Positions 27,364 through 40,532 of a stretch of DNA of 64,000 nucleotides are shown here, in pieces (the stretch's first letter is position 1; every line of letters starts with the position of its first letter). Below the pieces are notes generated by a model, which was given only the letters and a program-made list of their open reading frames with translations, was not told the DNA's origin and did no database searches. The DNA comes from Paraspadella gotoi. Lineage: Eukaryota > Chaetognatha. The stretch is from contig CM119263.1 in NCBI GenBank assembly GCA_051294375.1, positions 19,615,377 to 19,679,376 of the forward strand, given 5' to 3'. The position numbers and the translations under genes are program-made.

Positions 27364-29075
27364 AGGGCGGGAGCGGAAATGAAAGGGTAAGGAAAGGAAT
27401 AAAGGAGGAAGAGAAGAAAGAAACTGAAAAATGGGGGAAGAAAGAGAAGTAAAGAAGAAGGAAAGGAGGAGAACATAAGATCAAAAGGAAGCGAAAAAAA
27501 GAGGAAAAAAAAAGAAGAAAAATAAGTAAAACCGAAGCTTGAAAGAAGTCCTACGTTTTATAAGGTAAACATGAAAACCAAAGAGACCGAAAAGATACCG
27601 GAACGTCGTTAAAGTCTTGAAACAGAATTTTTGTCATTTTTGTCAATCAGTTATTACTCTAGTCCGAGCGATCCTGAGTAATACCCGGGTACAATGAACA
27701 ATTGAACATGTCTAAACCTGTCAATTGTCTAAGCTGACTTGAGGTACGTCAAATAAGAAAAAAAATAATAAGTTTTTCAAAAAATAAAATTTGCTTCCAT
27801 CGAATGATTTACATCCATCTATTTCCTCCTCTCTTTTCGGAAATGGAAATGGAAATGGAAATGGAAATACATAAATTTTCTGCCTCAAAAATTCAAATGA
27901 GTTTTTCGGATTTGATACTTTCGAAATTCTTGCCGCGAAACTTGACATTTCTACGACGACGACGACGACGACGACGACGAAAAGTAAGATTTTCTTTTGT
28001 CAATTCTTCCCTTTTTTAAATCGCCATGTTGCTACACAGTTTCGAGGTTGCGGCAGACAGATTGAAGGGTAATGAAACTAAATTTTAAGGTAATTTACTG
28101 GACTGCTTCTCTGACGCAGGGTCGACGAAAAATCGTCGGCATCCAACTTTATTTATTATTTTTTTTTTTAATGTTTTTTTATTTAATTCAGAAAGGTTGA
28201 GTCGTTGTAGCAGAAGAAAAGAGTGAAAATGAATCTTCCGTCACTGAAAAAGAAAAAAAAACTATACATCGCCTCCGCTGATGGCGAGGGGGGGGAGGAA
28301 AGGGAAGAAAGGGAGCGGCTCAATGATTTATGGTTCGGAACGGCGACCGCGCCGTGACGGTCGGCGTCCTCGATGTGGCCTCCGTCGTCCGTCCCTCGCA
28401 GCAGAAGGCAAAACTGGACGGAAATCACCGTGTTCCTCCTGAAATCCTCGGCTCTCTGCGTCAACGGCTTCACCACCCTCTCACATTCTCACACCTCCTC
28501 ATCCCCTCTCACATCCCTCATTCCCTTCTCACATTCTCACACCTCCTCATTCCCTCTCCTCCGAACGATCGATCCAAAATAAATCTCTTTTACGCTCAAT
28601 TTTTTTTCTCTCTTTTTTTTTTCTTTTCCCGCGTATTATTTTCACGGTGGCGACGGGCGACGCCGCCTTTTGTTTATTCCAACATAAAACATGACCATAA
28701 CCATCATGGCCGCGTCCGCCGCGCCCTCCAGGGAGCCCTCTCGGAATCTCGCTGGGGGCCTTTTAAGCGCGATTTTTTTTTCCTCTCGATATCGAGATAT
28801 ATGTGAGGACCAATGGTCATCTCACGATCCGAAACGGTTTCAAGTTTAAAGGTTTAACTGTTCATTAGCGACATTAGCGAATACATCGAGAAATACATCC
28901 TAGTCATCAGTAATCCCCAAAAAAAATTTATATGCAAAAATTCTGTATTAAATGTATTTTTTAAATTTGTAAATAACAAAATTGTCAAGTTTCCGATATC
29001 CAAAGAAATTACTCGACGGATTGATTCAATTATTTTAAAATGAACATGTACCTGACCTACTACTTTTTGTTTTTC

Positions 29076-29080
<5 letters not shown>
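27364..29080. other. Spacer with small tandem repeats
   Basis: (GGAAAT)n at 27839-27868; (CGA)n at 27952-27980; two copies of tctcacattctcacacctcc at about 28478 and 28531. Purine-rich at 27.36-27.54 kb. The 158-residue frame at 28330-28806 is unrecognised. Confidence 0.55.

Positions 29081-29152
<72 letters not shown>
29081..29152. repeat. (CT)n microsatellite
   Basis: Pure, about 72 bp. Confidence 0.98.
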
Positions 29153-29154
<2 letters not shown>

Positions 29155-30580
29155 ACACACACACTTATCCCCTTTTACTGTCTCTCCTCTTCTCTTTCTC
29201 CTCGCCCTTTTATTCCTTCTCCGCTTGAACGTGCGTCAAAGTTTTCCCGCCATTAAAAAGCTTTATGGCGCCCAGAGATTCGCTAACGAGGTGGCGCAAC
29301 TTCTGTATCGACAGTCGACACGTTAATTCGTGAAGAAACGCGGAGAAAAAAAAACTGGGGAAGGAATTTACGCGGGTTCGGGATCGAGGAGAGAAGGAAG
29401 AGATGACGGGGGGGGGGAAAGCGGCGCTGACGAGAATGGATGAGAGAGATTTGAAAACTGTTCCTTCAGTCTTGTCTTGACTCAAACCGCTTCTTTAATA
29501 TTTCTCATTTTTTTGATAATATAATATTCTTCGAGTCAGAAAGAAAAATAAGGAAAGGCTGAGAGATAAAGAGAGAGAGTTATATTTATTCTAATCTTCT
29601 AATCTTTTTTTGTCTCGTCAATTTATAGATTTGATTTATTTTTTAAGAACAACTTGGAATTCTACTCGACGTACCGCCTTCAGACCGAACAAAAGGTTTC
29701 CCCTATCAAGTATTGGCAAATTGATTTTTCACTGGAAATATCAAATGAAAGATACAGAAAATGTCGTGAAACCCAAAGGGGGTCCATCGAAAAGGGCGCC
29801 AGGTTTCCGTCTGACTTCGACGTCCATTGGGTCGAATTGTCGCTTGTGACTCAATGGGCCATTCGGTCGTTCGGTATCCGGCGTCTGTTGCTCTCCCGAT
29901 TACAATTCCGGTTTCAGTTTCGATTTAGTTTCCGGTTCCACTCGCGTTTCCTGCGTGATTTCCTCTGGCGGAAAACAATTCAAAACAAAACAAAACTCGA
30001 GTGCGAGAACAAGGTTTTAGTGAAAAAAAGAAGGAAAACAATGCTTTCAATTTTTTTTTTTAGATAATACTTTGGCTAAACATTTGGGAGAATTATACGT
30101 TATTATGTATGTACAAGAATGTTGATGTCAACTCCGGACGTCTTTCCGACAATCCCAGACAGATTGCCTGATGAAGGAAGCTAACGATTTTCTCAGCGTC
30201 AACGCCAGTTTAACGCTATTCTTTAAAATGGTGGCGCCGCCATCAGGAAGCTCGTCGACCATCTACGTTGGCGTCGAACAAGGGATTTCTGAGAAAAGAT
30301 TTCGATTCCTTTTTTCACTCTTGACGCTATTTTTAAAAATGCGCATAAATCAGCATATATCAACAAACAAACGAAGATCTTAAGCGTGATGATCATTTAA
30401 AACAAATATTTTGGCGACGCCATCCTTCATCGAGTATCTTCCTTTGTCCTTTGTCGTCGCTTCCTTTTTTTCTCTTTTTTTTCCTTTCTCTGTTTTTTTT
30501 TTGTTGTCCGCTGTTCGTCCCTCGATCCCTTATCCGCCTTCTCACTTACTCACTTTCGCTCTTGATTTCCTTTGCGTCTC

Positions 30581-30585
<5 letters not shown>
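29153..30585. other. Non-coding spacer
   Basis: The 137-residue plus-strand frame at 29654-30067 has an odd FRFQFRFSFRF run from a tttcag/tttcg simple stretch and matches no family I know. Otherwise nothing. Confidence 0.5.

Positions 30586-30670
<85 letters not shown>
30586..30670. repeat. (CT)n microsatellite
   Basis: Pure, about 85 bp. Confidence 0.98.
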
Positions 30671-30673
<3 letters not shown>

Positions 30674-30976
30674 ACCAGCTTGAGTTCATCAAAAAAGAAA
30701 GTATTGTTGTTTTCGATCGACAATTTTGATTCCTTCGATTGAAGGCGGCGCCGGTTGGAATGGAAGGTGCGCGCCCGTCGCTCAATGGCGCAACGGCTGA
30801 TGCAGTGCGGCGTCGTCGTATTTTGTCGCCGGCGTTTCGATGACGAGGTAGAAACGGCGCCGGCTATTTGGTTCCAATTTTGGGTTTCGTTTCAAAACTC
30901 GGTTTTGACGATTTCGTCGTCGTCGTTCGCCACGACTTTCCTCTGTTTGGTCTTTTGTTCGTGTTTTGACTCGGGG

Positions 30977-30997
30977 GTCATGGGTTCGATTCCCAAA
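30977..30997 (+). repeat. tRNA-derived fragment (pol III B box)
   Basis: catGGGTTCGATTCCCa carries an exact B box (GGTTCGATTCC, 30983-30993) flanked by paired GGG/CCC, as in a tRNA T arm. The preceding gactcgggggtcat resembles a tRNA anticodon/variable region. In reverse it translates to the NRTHDPR signature typical of tRNA-derived repeats. An A-box-like TGGCGCAACGG lies at 30785-30795, about 190 bp upstream, too far for a normal tRNA. Best read as part of a tRNA-derived SINE or tRNA pseudogene. Confidence 0.35.
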
Positions 30998-31285
30998 CCG
31001 TTCTTGCTTTTTGGAAAGGGGCTTCTCTGTTTTCATGATTAATGACGGGGTCGCAGCTGTTTTTAGAATACTTTTTCTTTTCCTACTTCAAAGAATTTTA
31101 GCGCTTTTTCGTTTTGTTTTGTTTTTTTATTTATTTTTCGACAGAATCGATTGTTTGTTTTTCATTAATAAATGAATAAAATCTTCAGGACGATTTTTTT
31201 CGCTTAGAGTAAATGTTTCGTATCTGTTATCAAAAATTGTTACAATACTTGTGGATTCCTGTTCATTTTTTTGCATTATATCTAT

Positions 31286-31288
<3 letters not shown>

Positions 31289-31362
<74 letters not shown>
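31289..31362. repeat. (CT)n microsatellite
   Basis: Pure, about 74 bp. Confidence 0.98.
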
Positions 31363-31366
<4 letters not shown>

Positions 31367-33660
31367 CTCAAACATACCCCTCCCGAAAGAACTCCTACTT
31401 TGAATCACGTGATTTCATCAGTGATTCCATTCACCCCCGCCTCGATCCTTCAAATCAATAAACTTGACGAAGATTTAAAAAAGAAAATCTTTCAATTCTC
31501 TTTTTTTTTCTTCTTGGATTTATTCCTTCCTCCTTTCCTTGGTTTGGTTTTCCTTTTTTCATTTTCCTTTTTTAATTACATCTTACCATTTTTTATTCCA
31601 TTTTTTACGTTTCTATCTTTTTTTGGTATTTTCTCTTGGGTCTGTTCATTGAAAATTATTTTTTTCCCTCGCTTTTTTTAAAGAAACACGATAACTATAG
31701 TCATATGAATTTGAACAAAGATTTTTATCATGCTGTCATTTCAGTATGAGCTGCCTTTAGATTGTTCTTATATTTTTATATTTATTACTTTTTTGATATT
31801 TTTTAAAAATATGCAGGCAGGTTTAGGTAGGTAAAGAAACAGAAAACTTACTGAAATATAACAACTAACACCACGGATATCGCCAAGATTAAAAGTTTGC
31901 AACATCACTTAGCATGCAGTTGAGCTAAGTTCTCGCTTGACCAACTTATTGATTGAAGTTTCTCTACCTGACATCGACTCGTTTTTAATTTTCCACTTCC
32001 CCGGTTTTTTCATTTGTCGTTACCGTCGAAATAAAAAGTCAACTCGAATTCAAACCAAGTTCTGGTGCAGTTGGTGACGGCTAAAAATATTTCTAGTTCG
32101 TTACATCGCCATCTTGCCACATTACGTACTCTAAAAACAGTCATAATTCAACGTCCGTTTGAATTTTACAATATAGTATTCCACCCCTAAACTGTTCCGG
32201 CTTCATTTTCTGAATAGATGGATATTGAAGAGGGCGACGACGAGCCTCGTTTCCATTTCTCCGTCTTTTCTCCCTCAAAATGGCGACGAATAAAGATCCC
32301 CGGCCTCCAACTTTCGATCCTTCTTCTTCGCCGGGAAATTTTCGCGATGAATTTGATTCTCTGGAGAAACCGATGTAGCGAAAACGAGACCGAAGTGGCT
32401 TTCCTAGAATTCGCTTGATTACTTGGGGTGGGGGTTGGGGGGGGTTCGCTAGCGGAGGGTCGAGTTTTGGGGAGTGGAGTGATGAGAGTGTAAAAGAGAG
32501 AGAGAGAGAGAGATTACGAGAAGTCAGAGAGCTTGCGTTGTCAAGAAAAGAGGGTAAAACGAGTTTAAGGCGATTGAAAGTGATTTTGAAGAATGAGTAT
32601 GACTCGTATTTCCTTTACGTTCGTTGCTGTTAAAACTTAAGTTAAACTAATGCGTGAAATTCAGAGTTCGAATGTTCTAGCGTTAGAAGTGAAAACTGAA
32701 AAAAAGTGATGTGTGGTGAAGAAGGAGAGAGATTAGTCGTAAGAGTATCACATTTCTGTCAAAGTGGCGAATTGTAAATCATAATTTTTTTTATTTCGCC
32801 GATGAAGAGCAGACAATTTTTATATCTTTTCAATTTAATTTAGACGGAAAAGTAATTTTTTTTACTTAGAGGATAAACGTTGAAAAAATATTTAATTCTT
32901 CCATATTTAAAAAGATTTAACATCTTCTCGGATGTTGTGATTCAATCAGTAATCATGACCTAAAATCTCACATAACATGAGGAGTTCCGCTGATGGTGTC
33001 CCACTGTCCATCGCTAAACAAACACGATATTTCCTTTCCTTTTCCCTTCTCCCGACATTCTTCCCCGCTGAGTCCAATAACCGACAAAATATGGTCTTTT
33101 TCCAAGATCGTTAACCGCAAACAATTTTTTTTCCTCTTAAAACCTGGAAAAATTTGTTGCCGCTTTTATCGAAAATCAATCATTTGCTTTAATAAGAAAA
33201 AAAAAAGGAAGTGACGAGTTGGAAATAAATCTTGGCGCCATTTGGAGTCTGACGAGATCGCGACGAGTGAGTTTGTCAGCATCGGGCGAGTTAGGGTCGG
33301 AGGGTTCAAGGGTCAAGGGATGGCTTCATTTACGGTGAGTCTTAATAGCTCAATCGCTCGCCGGTGACTTCTCAAGGTGCGAACGAGTTTCTGTGAAACA
33401 AAAGGCTCGATCGATCCCCTCTTTTGTTTGACGAAAACCGAGCGACGCCCATCGTTAATCACGTTTCTTCCTCTCTCACTCCGAGAGGTCTCTACCGTGC
33501 CCTCAGCCCCGTCCGCGCCCTCCACTCCCGTCCCATTCCACCCCCAGAGTCGGAGTCCACCCAAGTCCACACACCAAAGCTCAGCGTTGACCGAATTCCG
33601 ATGCTAAAGGAATCGTTCATCACTGGTTGTCTTCCCGGCGACGCGATGACTCCCTTCGTT
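31363..33660. other. Non-coding spacer
   Basis: T-rich to about 31.7 kb, then AT-rich. A G-rich run lies at 32424-32459 (ggggtgggggttgggggggg). No gene. Confidence 0.55.
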
Positions 33661-33955
33661 TCCTCTTCCTCCTCCTCCTCCTCCACCTCCTCCTCCTCTT
33701 TTTTCACTTTATGAAACATCTCTCTTTTCTCGTTCTTGTTCTTGTTCTTGTTCTTATTCCCGTAAGGTTTTTTGTATTGTAGTATTATTAGTTTTCTATG
33801 CCCTCTCTCTCCCTCTCTCTCTTCTCTCTCTCCTTCCCTCCACTCTTTCACCCCTTTCTCCTCCTTTTATCCTTTTTTTACTTCTTCATCCTGTTCACCC
33901 TCCTCCTCTTCCTCTTCCTCCTCCTCCTCTTCCTCCTCTTCTTCTTCCTCTTAGG
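33661..33955. repeat. Compound (TCC)n / (GTTCTT)n / (TCCTCT)n repeats
   Basis: (TCC)n at about 33664-33700, four units of GTTCTT at 33732-33756, CT at 33804-33835, and (TCC/TCT)n at 33898-33955. Confidence 0.9.
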
Positions 33956-34220
33956 CAGTTGTTATTTTGTTTTCCCTCCTCCCACCGGAGAGACTTTGTT
34001 TCCAATTGCGTTCGAAGTCGCGAGAAGCGACGATGATAGTGAATGACGATGATAAAGACGCGGATGATAAAAATGACCCCAATTGACATTTGGAAGATAA
34101 TATAAAATAGTGAATCGAGTTTATATATAAAATTCAAAATCGGAAAATAATATTGTATTTAATTGGATAATTTTGTCTATATACTTTGATAACCACCGTG
34201 CGGATACCAATAATGTAAGT

Positions 34221-34245
34221 NNNNNNNNNNNNNNNNNNNNNNNNN
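34221..34245. other. Assembly gap (25 N)
   Basis: Directly left of the largest inverted duplication (arm starts 34249). Confidence 1.
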
Positions 34246-34248
34246 AGA

Positions 34249-35673
34249 TCACCGTAGCAACCGGAAATGACGGCGCGGGGGGGCGCAAAGTGGTGGTTGG
34301 GAAAGGGTGGTGTCGGGTGAGGGAAGGGTGGGGCGGGAGAGGAAAGAGAAGAGATTATGGTAGCGTGAGATTCGCTCGAAATAGGATGAGAGAGAAAAGA
34401 TATTTGAGCAGAAAATTAAAGGGTTGAAACTTGATATAAAGATTGGGTAATGAAGGATATTCCAAGGCACTGGTTTATATTGCCTAATGATGGGGCATTT
34501 TAGATTTAATAAAGATTTGCAGAGCAAAATCAAAATGGCGCAGGGAAGGTTTTAGAAAATGGTGGAGTAGATCATCTACGAGATGAAACGGGGAGTAAAA
34601 AAAAAAAAAGAAAAAGGGAGAACGTAGAAGAAAAGTTAATTGGATATAAAAAAAAGGTTGGTGGAGGAAATGAATAAACAGGGGCAATGGGATTAAACAG
34701 AAGAAAAAAAAGGGTTAAGATAGGAAATGAAAGAGGAAATAGAAAAAAAAAGAAAAGAAAAGGAAAGGAAAAAAAAAAGTGAAGCAAAAAGTGAGTCTCC
34801 TAAGCCAGGATCGAAGTTCCTCCCGTTTCCGTCCCGAGACAAAATGGAGTTCATTGATTACAGAGTTTGATAGATGGTCTTTGGTCAAACCCATAAAGCG
34901 ATTTACATATTGTAGTTCCCTCTTCTCTTGACGCCCGTCGGGTTCTTTTTTCTGGGACTGATGATTTTAAATAGACGCGTTTAATGGCATTTTAAGGTTT
35001 GATAAACAATTTCATTAAATATTTACTTGTGGCCATGTGGAAGGTTAATATCCCGATCAATCAATGTCGACTAATGAAAGTCGATAGTTTTCTCTAATTG
35101 CACTTTTTACAGCCACTTAAAATAAACGATAGTTGTTCAATGCGAGATTTAAAAAAAAAAGTAATGAGATAGTAAAATCTGGAGAAAAAATTTGGGAGCG
35201 AGAAGAGAAAAAAATATTCATTATGAAGCGAAATCGGCTTCTTGCCAACTGGAAAAGGAGGAGGAGGAGTGGAAGAGGAGGAGAAATAGTGGAGGTGGAG
35301 TAAGGGAAGGAAGAGGAGGAAGAGGAAAGGGCGAAAATGGAAAAGAAGGAAATAGAGAAAAATTAGAAAAGAAAGAAAATGAGATAATGAAAAATAATTG
35401 ATTGTAGAGAAAACTAAAAAGAATTTAAAAATATAGAAACAATGGGAAAATTGTAACTAATTGGACGAAACATAGGATAAAACAATAATAAGAATGACAT
35501 AAAAGAAGAGAAACAGAGAGAGAGAGAGAGAATAGAGTCGGAGAGAAAGGGAGAGAGTGCGAGAGAAAATAAAGGGATTACCTAGGCTTTCTTTTTTTTT
35601 TTGAGGCAAGAGAGAAATGGGTGAAACGATGAGTGGGAGAGACGGCGGAAGATGATCTTTGTGTCTTGGTGGA

Positions 35674-35746
<73 letters not shown>

Positions 35747-35822
35747 AGAAGAGAATCGTTTGATGCCATTAATGGAGAAAGTTTTCCTTCACTTCGTCCT
35801 AAATGAGAGACGAAGTGATTAA

Positions 35823-35914
<92 letters not shown>

Positions 35915-36470
35915 AAGAGGACCTTCTCTCAAAGATGTAATCACCTTCGGACGAATTTTCTCCGTCACCGCCTCGAAATGCCACGTCGTTAAATTTAATC
36001 AACTCCTCGCTTAATAAGCTCCTCATGAAAAATGAGCGAATTCCTTCACCAAAACTCTCTGGATTTTTTTTCCGTTATTGATGATGTTGTTGTTGTAGTT
36101 GTCGATTTTTTTTTTTAGTTGTAGTAAAACAAAAACTAGTTTCTGACAGTTCCGTGATACTAGTATAAAATAATATAACGGTATCTAAGTGATGAACTCT
36201 CATTAGTCATTACGTCACTTAAGTATTTTAATTTATTAATATCTTTGTGTTGAACGTTTTCTTGGTAATCGAAGTCCGCCTACAATTCTGCATCATCTTC
36301 ACACCAATCACCCCTCTCACTCCTCCACCCTTCCTCTTCTCCCGCCAACCTTTGGCCCCCAATATCCCTCCCCTCAGCATTGGGGTCACCGGTTGCGTCG
36401 GAATCTCGAACGGCGACTCTCTGCGCCCATCGCAAGACCCTCACTGGTTTTCGGATCATTAGGTGAGAAT

Positions 36471-36558
<88 letters not shown>

Positions 36559-36931
36559 GAGGTTAGGGTTAGGTGCCTCGGCTCTTGGTCATAGTTTGGC
36601 TTTGATTGTAGTGCGAGATTCGGCGGAGCGAGAGAAAAAAGTAGAAGGTATAATAAAAGATTTAAGGTATTTCAATAAACTTTATCAATTAGTTAGTTAG
36701 TCCCGCCTCGATTATTTATTTGAATTCAAGTAACTTTTCTATTGGCCAATGTTTGCTAGTAATTTTTTCAATAATATCATAAAGAGATTAAATTGTGCGC
36801 CTAAACTTGAAATCATAACGAATGGAAAAGCAATACACTCCTTGTGCTGCTTGTGATGCGTTCTGTGAAACCAGTCCCTCATTCGGAGCCGGTAATCGTG
36901 CGGAGAGAAAATCTCAGAATGAATCTAAAAA
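34249..36931. repeat. Left arm of large inverted duplication (pairs with 37711-40532)
   Basis: Read in reverse complement, this arm matches 37711-40532 along its length. The outermost 285 bp are identical: both ends translate to the same 94 residues, at 34249-34533 on - and 40248-40532 on +. The arm begins three bases inside a 25-N gap. Its microsatellites (35686-35741, 35827-35910, 36471-36553) are nearly pure (GA)n, while the partner arm has interrupted CT in the same places. A 94-residue open frame and several shorter ones occur in both arms, but they are low-complexity or unrecognisable and are not called as genes. Confidence 0.95.
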
Positions 36932-37710
36932 TAAAAGTTGTATTCAATAAAGCTAATATTCTTAAAAATGAACAGAAAAAAATTTGTTTAAAAAAAGTGA
37001 AAAACAGGAAAATGAATACGACAAATTAGGAAATCGAGGATAGGAAAAAAAAGGAAAGAAAATTGGGGGCCATCGAGGAGGGTGAGAGAGAGGGAATGGA
37101 AAGAGAGAGAGAGAGAAAGAGAGAAAGAGAAAAAGAGACAGAGACAGAGACAGAGAGAGAGCTATAGAGAGACTGAAAGCTGAAAGAGAGACAGAGAGAC
37201 AAAGAGAGAGAGAAAGAAGGCGAATGGAATTAACGAAATTAAAAGAGGGACCGAGAGAGTCCCCCGGAGGGTCGCTGGCGCCCCGGCGTGTAACCGCTTT
37301 CTTTTTTTATCCTTTTGTTTGTTTATTTTTATTTACGAAACCTAAATTAAGAAATTAATCCCCGCATTCAGTCGGAGATGAAATAAAAGTGAAATCTCCG
37401 CTCGGAAATTTTAAGCGTCGGATTTAATTAATTTTATTTCCGAGCGATATTTTTTCATGCTCGGGATAAAATAAGGTTTTTTTTTTTGTCGAAACTCGTT
37501 CCTGATAGATTACTTTTGCAATTTTTCCGCAAGTTGGTATAAAAGGGATTGAACGATTTTCTTGGTCTTTTAATGGTAAAGCTGAAAAACAATAGTTTCA
37601 TTTTCTTTTTTTTTTTGTCAAACTTCGTCAGTTATTTTGTCATCGTGGTCCGAGGCTCTAAGTGCTCTTACTCTTTTGAGTTTTATTGTTATAAACAAAA
37701 ATACAATGGG
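36932..37710. other. Spacer between arms of the large inverted duplication
   Basis: 779 bp of single-copy sequence: AT-rich at both ends, with a strongly purine-rich block at about 37020-37260 (interrupted GA with several gagaca units). No coding pattern, RNA gene or transposon end is recognisable. Confidence 0.7.
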
Positions 37711-38113
37711 TTTTTAGATTCATTCTGAGATTTTCTCTCCGCACGATTACCGGCTCCGAATGAGGGACTGGTTTCACAGAACGCATCACAAGCAGCACAA
37801 GGAGTGTATTGCTTTTCCATTCGTTATGATTTCAAGTTTAGGCGCACAATTTAATCTCTTTATGATATTATTGAAAAAATTACTAGCAAACATTGGCCAA
37901 TAGAAAAGTTACTTGAATTCAAATAAATAATTTATATAGAATCGAGGCGGTCTAAACTAACTAATTGATAAAGTTTATTGAAATACCTTAAATCTTTTAT
38001 TATACCTTCTACTTTTTCTATCGCTCCGCCGAATCTCGCACTACAATCAAAGCCAAACTATGACCAAGAGCCGAGGCACCTAACCCTAACCTCGCTTCTC
38101 CTCTTCTCTCTCT

Positions 38114-38148
<35 letters not shown>

Positions 38149-40532
38149 CTCTTCTCTCTCTCCTCTCTCTCTCTCTCTTCTGCTCTCTCTCTCTCTCTCT
38201 CTCTTCATTCTCACCTAATGATCCGAAAACCAGTGAGGGTCTTGCGATGGGCGCAGAGAGTCGCCGTTCGAGATTCCGACGCAACCGGTGACCCCAATGC
38301 TGAGGGGGAGGGATATTGGGGGCCAAAGGTTGGCGGGAGAAGAGGAAGGGTGGAGGAGTGAGAGGGCGTGATTGGTGTGAAGATGATGCAGAATTGTAGG
38401 CGGACTTCGAATACCAAGAAAACGTTCAACACAAAGATATTAATAAATTAAAATACTTAAGTGACGTAATGACTAATGAGAGTTCATCACTTAGATACCG
38501 TTATATTATTTTATACTAGTATCACGGAACTGTCAGAAACTAGTTTTTGTTTTACTACAACTAAAAAAAAAAATCGACAACTACAACAACAACATCATCA
38601 ATAACGGAAAAAAAATCCAGAGAGTTTTGGTGAAGGAATTCGCTCATTTTTCATGAGGAGCTTATTAAGCGAGGAGTTGATTAAATTTAACGACGTGGCA
38701 TTTCGAGGCGGTGACAGAGAAAATCGTCACGAAGGGTGACTACATCTTGAGAGAAGGTGCCTCTCTCCTCTCTCTCTCTCCTCGATCTAGTAAGGTCCCG
38801 TATGCTCCGACGGGTCTCGTGCTTCGTCGCCTGCTCCTCGTCCTCTCTCTCTCATCTCCTGCTCGGTCGATCTCTCTCTCTCTCTCTTTCCTTAATCACT
38901 TCGTCTCTCATTTAGGACGAAGTGAAGGAAAACTTTCTCCATTAATGGCATCAAACGATATCCTCGTCCTCTCATCTGGTTCTCTCGGTCGACGGACTTC
39001 CTCAGACGGTGGTGATCTTCTCTCTGCCTCTCCTTCCTCTGCATCGCTCCCTCTCGTCATCTCGAGTCGACTCTCTCTCGTCTCGTCTCTCTCTCTTCTC
39101 TCTGCTTCCACCAAGACACAAAGATCATCTTCCGCCGTCTCTCCCACTCATCGTTTCACCCATTTCTCTCTTGCCTCAAAAAAAAAGAAAGCCCTAGGTA
39201 ATCCCTTTATTTTCTCTCGCACTCTCTCCCTTTCTCTCCGACTCTATCTCTCTCTCTCTCTCTCTGTTTCTCTTCTTTTATGTCATTCTTATTATTGTTT
39301 TATCCTATGTTTCGTCCAATTAGTTACAATTTTCCCATTGTTTCTATATTTTTAAATTCTTTTTAGTTTTCTCTACAATCAATTATTTTTCATTATCTCA
39401 TTTTCTTTCTTTTCTAATTTTTCTCTATTTCCTTCTTTTCCATTTTCGCCCTTTCCTCTTCCTCCTCTTCCTTCCCTTACTCCACCTCCACTATTTCCTC
39501 CTCCTCTTCCACTCCTCCTCCTCCTTTTCCAGTTGGCAAGAAGCCGATTTCGCTTCATAATGAATATTTTTTTCTCTTCTCGCTCCCAAATTTTTTCTCC
39601 AGATTTTACTATCTCATTACTTTTTTTTTTAAATCTCGCATTGAACAACTATCGTTTATTTTAAGTGGCTGTAAAAAGTGCAATTAGAGAAAACTATCGA
39701 CTTTCATTAGTCGACATTGATTGATCGGGATATTAACCTTCCACATGGCCACAAGTAAATATTTAATGAAATTGTTTATCAAACCTTAAAATGCCATTAA
39801 ACGCGTCTATTTAAAATCATCAGTCCCAGAAAAAAGAACCCGACGGGCGTCAAGAGAAGAGGGAACTACAATATGTAAATCGCTTTATGGGTTTGACCAA
39901 AGACCATCTATCAAACTCTGTAATCAATGAACTCCATTTTGTCTCGGGACGGAAACGGGAGGAACTTCGATCCTGGCTTAGGAGACTCACTTTTTGCTTC
40001 ACTTTTTTTTTTCCTTTCCTTTTCTTTTCTTTTTTTTTTCTATTTCCTCTTTCATTTCCTATCTTAACCCTTTTTTTTCTTCTGTTTAATCCCATTGCCC
40101 CTGTTTATTCATTTCCTCCACCAACCTTTTTTTTATATCCAATTAACTTTTCTTCTACGTTCTCCCTTTTTCTTTTTTTTTTTTACTCCCCGTTTCATCT
40201 CGTAGATGATCTACTCCACCATTTTCTAAAACCTTCCCTGCGCCATTTTGATTTTGCTCTGCAAATCTTTATTAAATCTAAAATGCCCCATCATTAGGCA
40301 ATATAAACCAGTGCCTTGGAATATCCTTCATTACCCAATCTTTATATCAAGTTTCAACCCTTTAATTTTCTGCTCAAATATCTTTTCTCTCTCATCCTAT
40401 TTCGAGCGAATCTCACGCTACCATAATCTCTTCTCTTTCCTCTCCCGCCCCACCCTTCCCTCACCCGACACCACCCTTTCCCAACCACCACTTTGCGCCC
40501 CCCCGCGCCGTCATTTCCGGTTGCTACGGTGA
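37711..40532. repeat. Right arm of large inverted duplication (pairs with 34249-36931)
   Basis: Inverted copy of the left arm, about 140 bp longer. Most of the extra length is in CT-rich blocks (38098-38206, 38757-38890, 39018-39110), where this arm carries non-CT interruptions absent from the left arm. The inner boundary is sharp: tttttagattcattctgag here matches ctcagaatgaatctaaaaa at the end of the left arm. The outer boundary is also sharp at 40532. Unique sequence continues from 40533. Confidence 0.95.

Noticed and set aside
36559-36580. ggttagggttagg, telomere-like units
   Set aside because: Only two units, also present in the inverted copy near 38090. Not a telomeric tract.
40248-40532. 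94-codon frame found identically at 34249-34533 (-) and 40248-40532 (+), looking like a duplicated gene
   Set aside because: Identity is explained by the inverted duplication. The protein is low complexity with no recognised domain.
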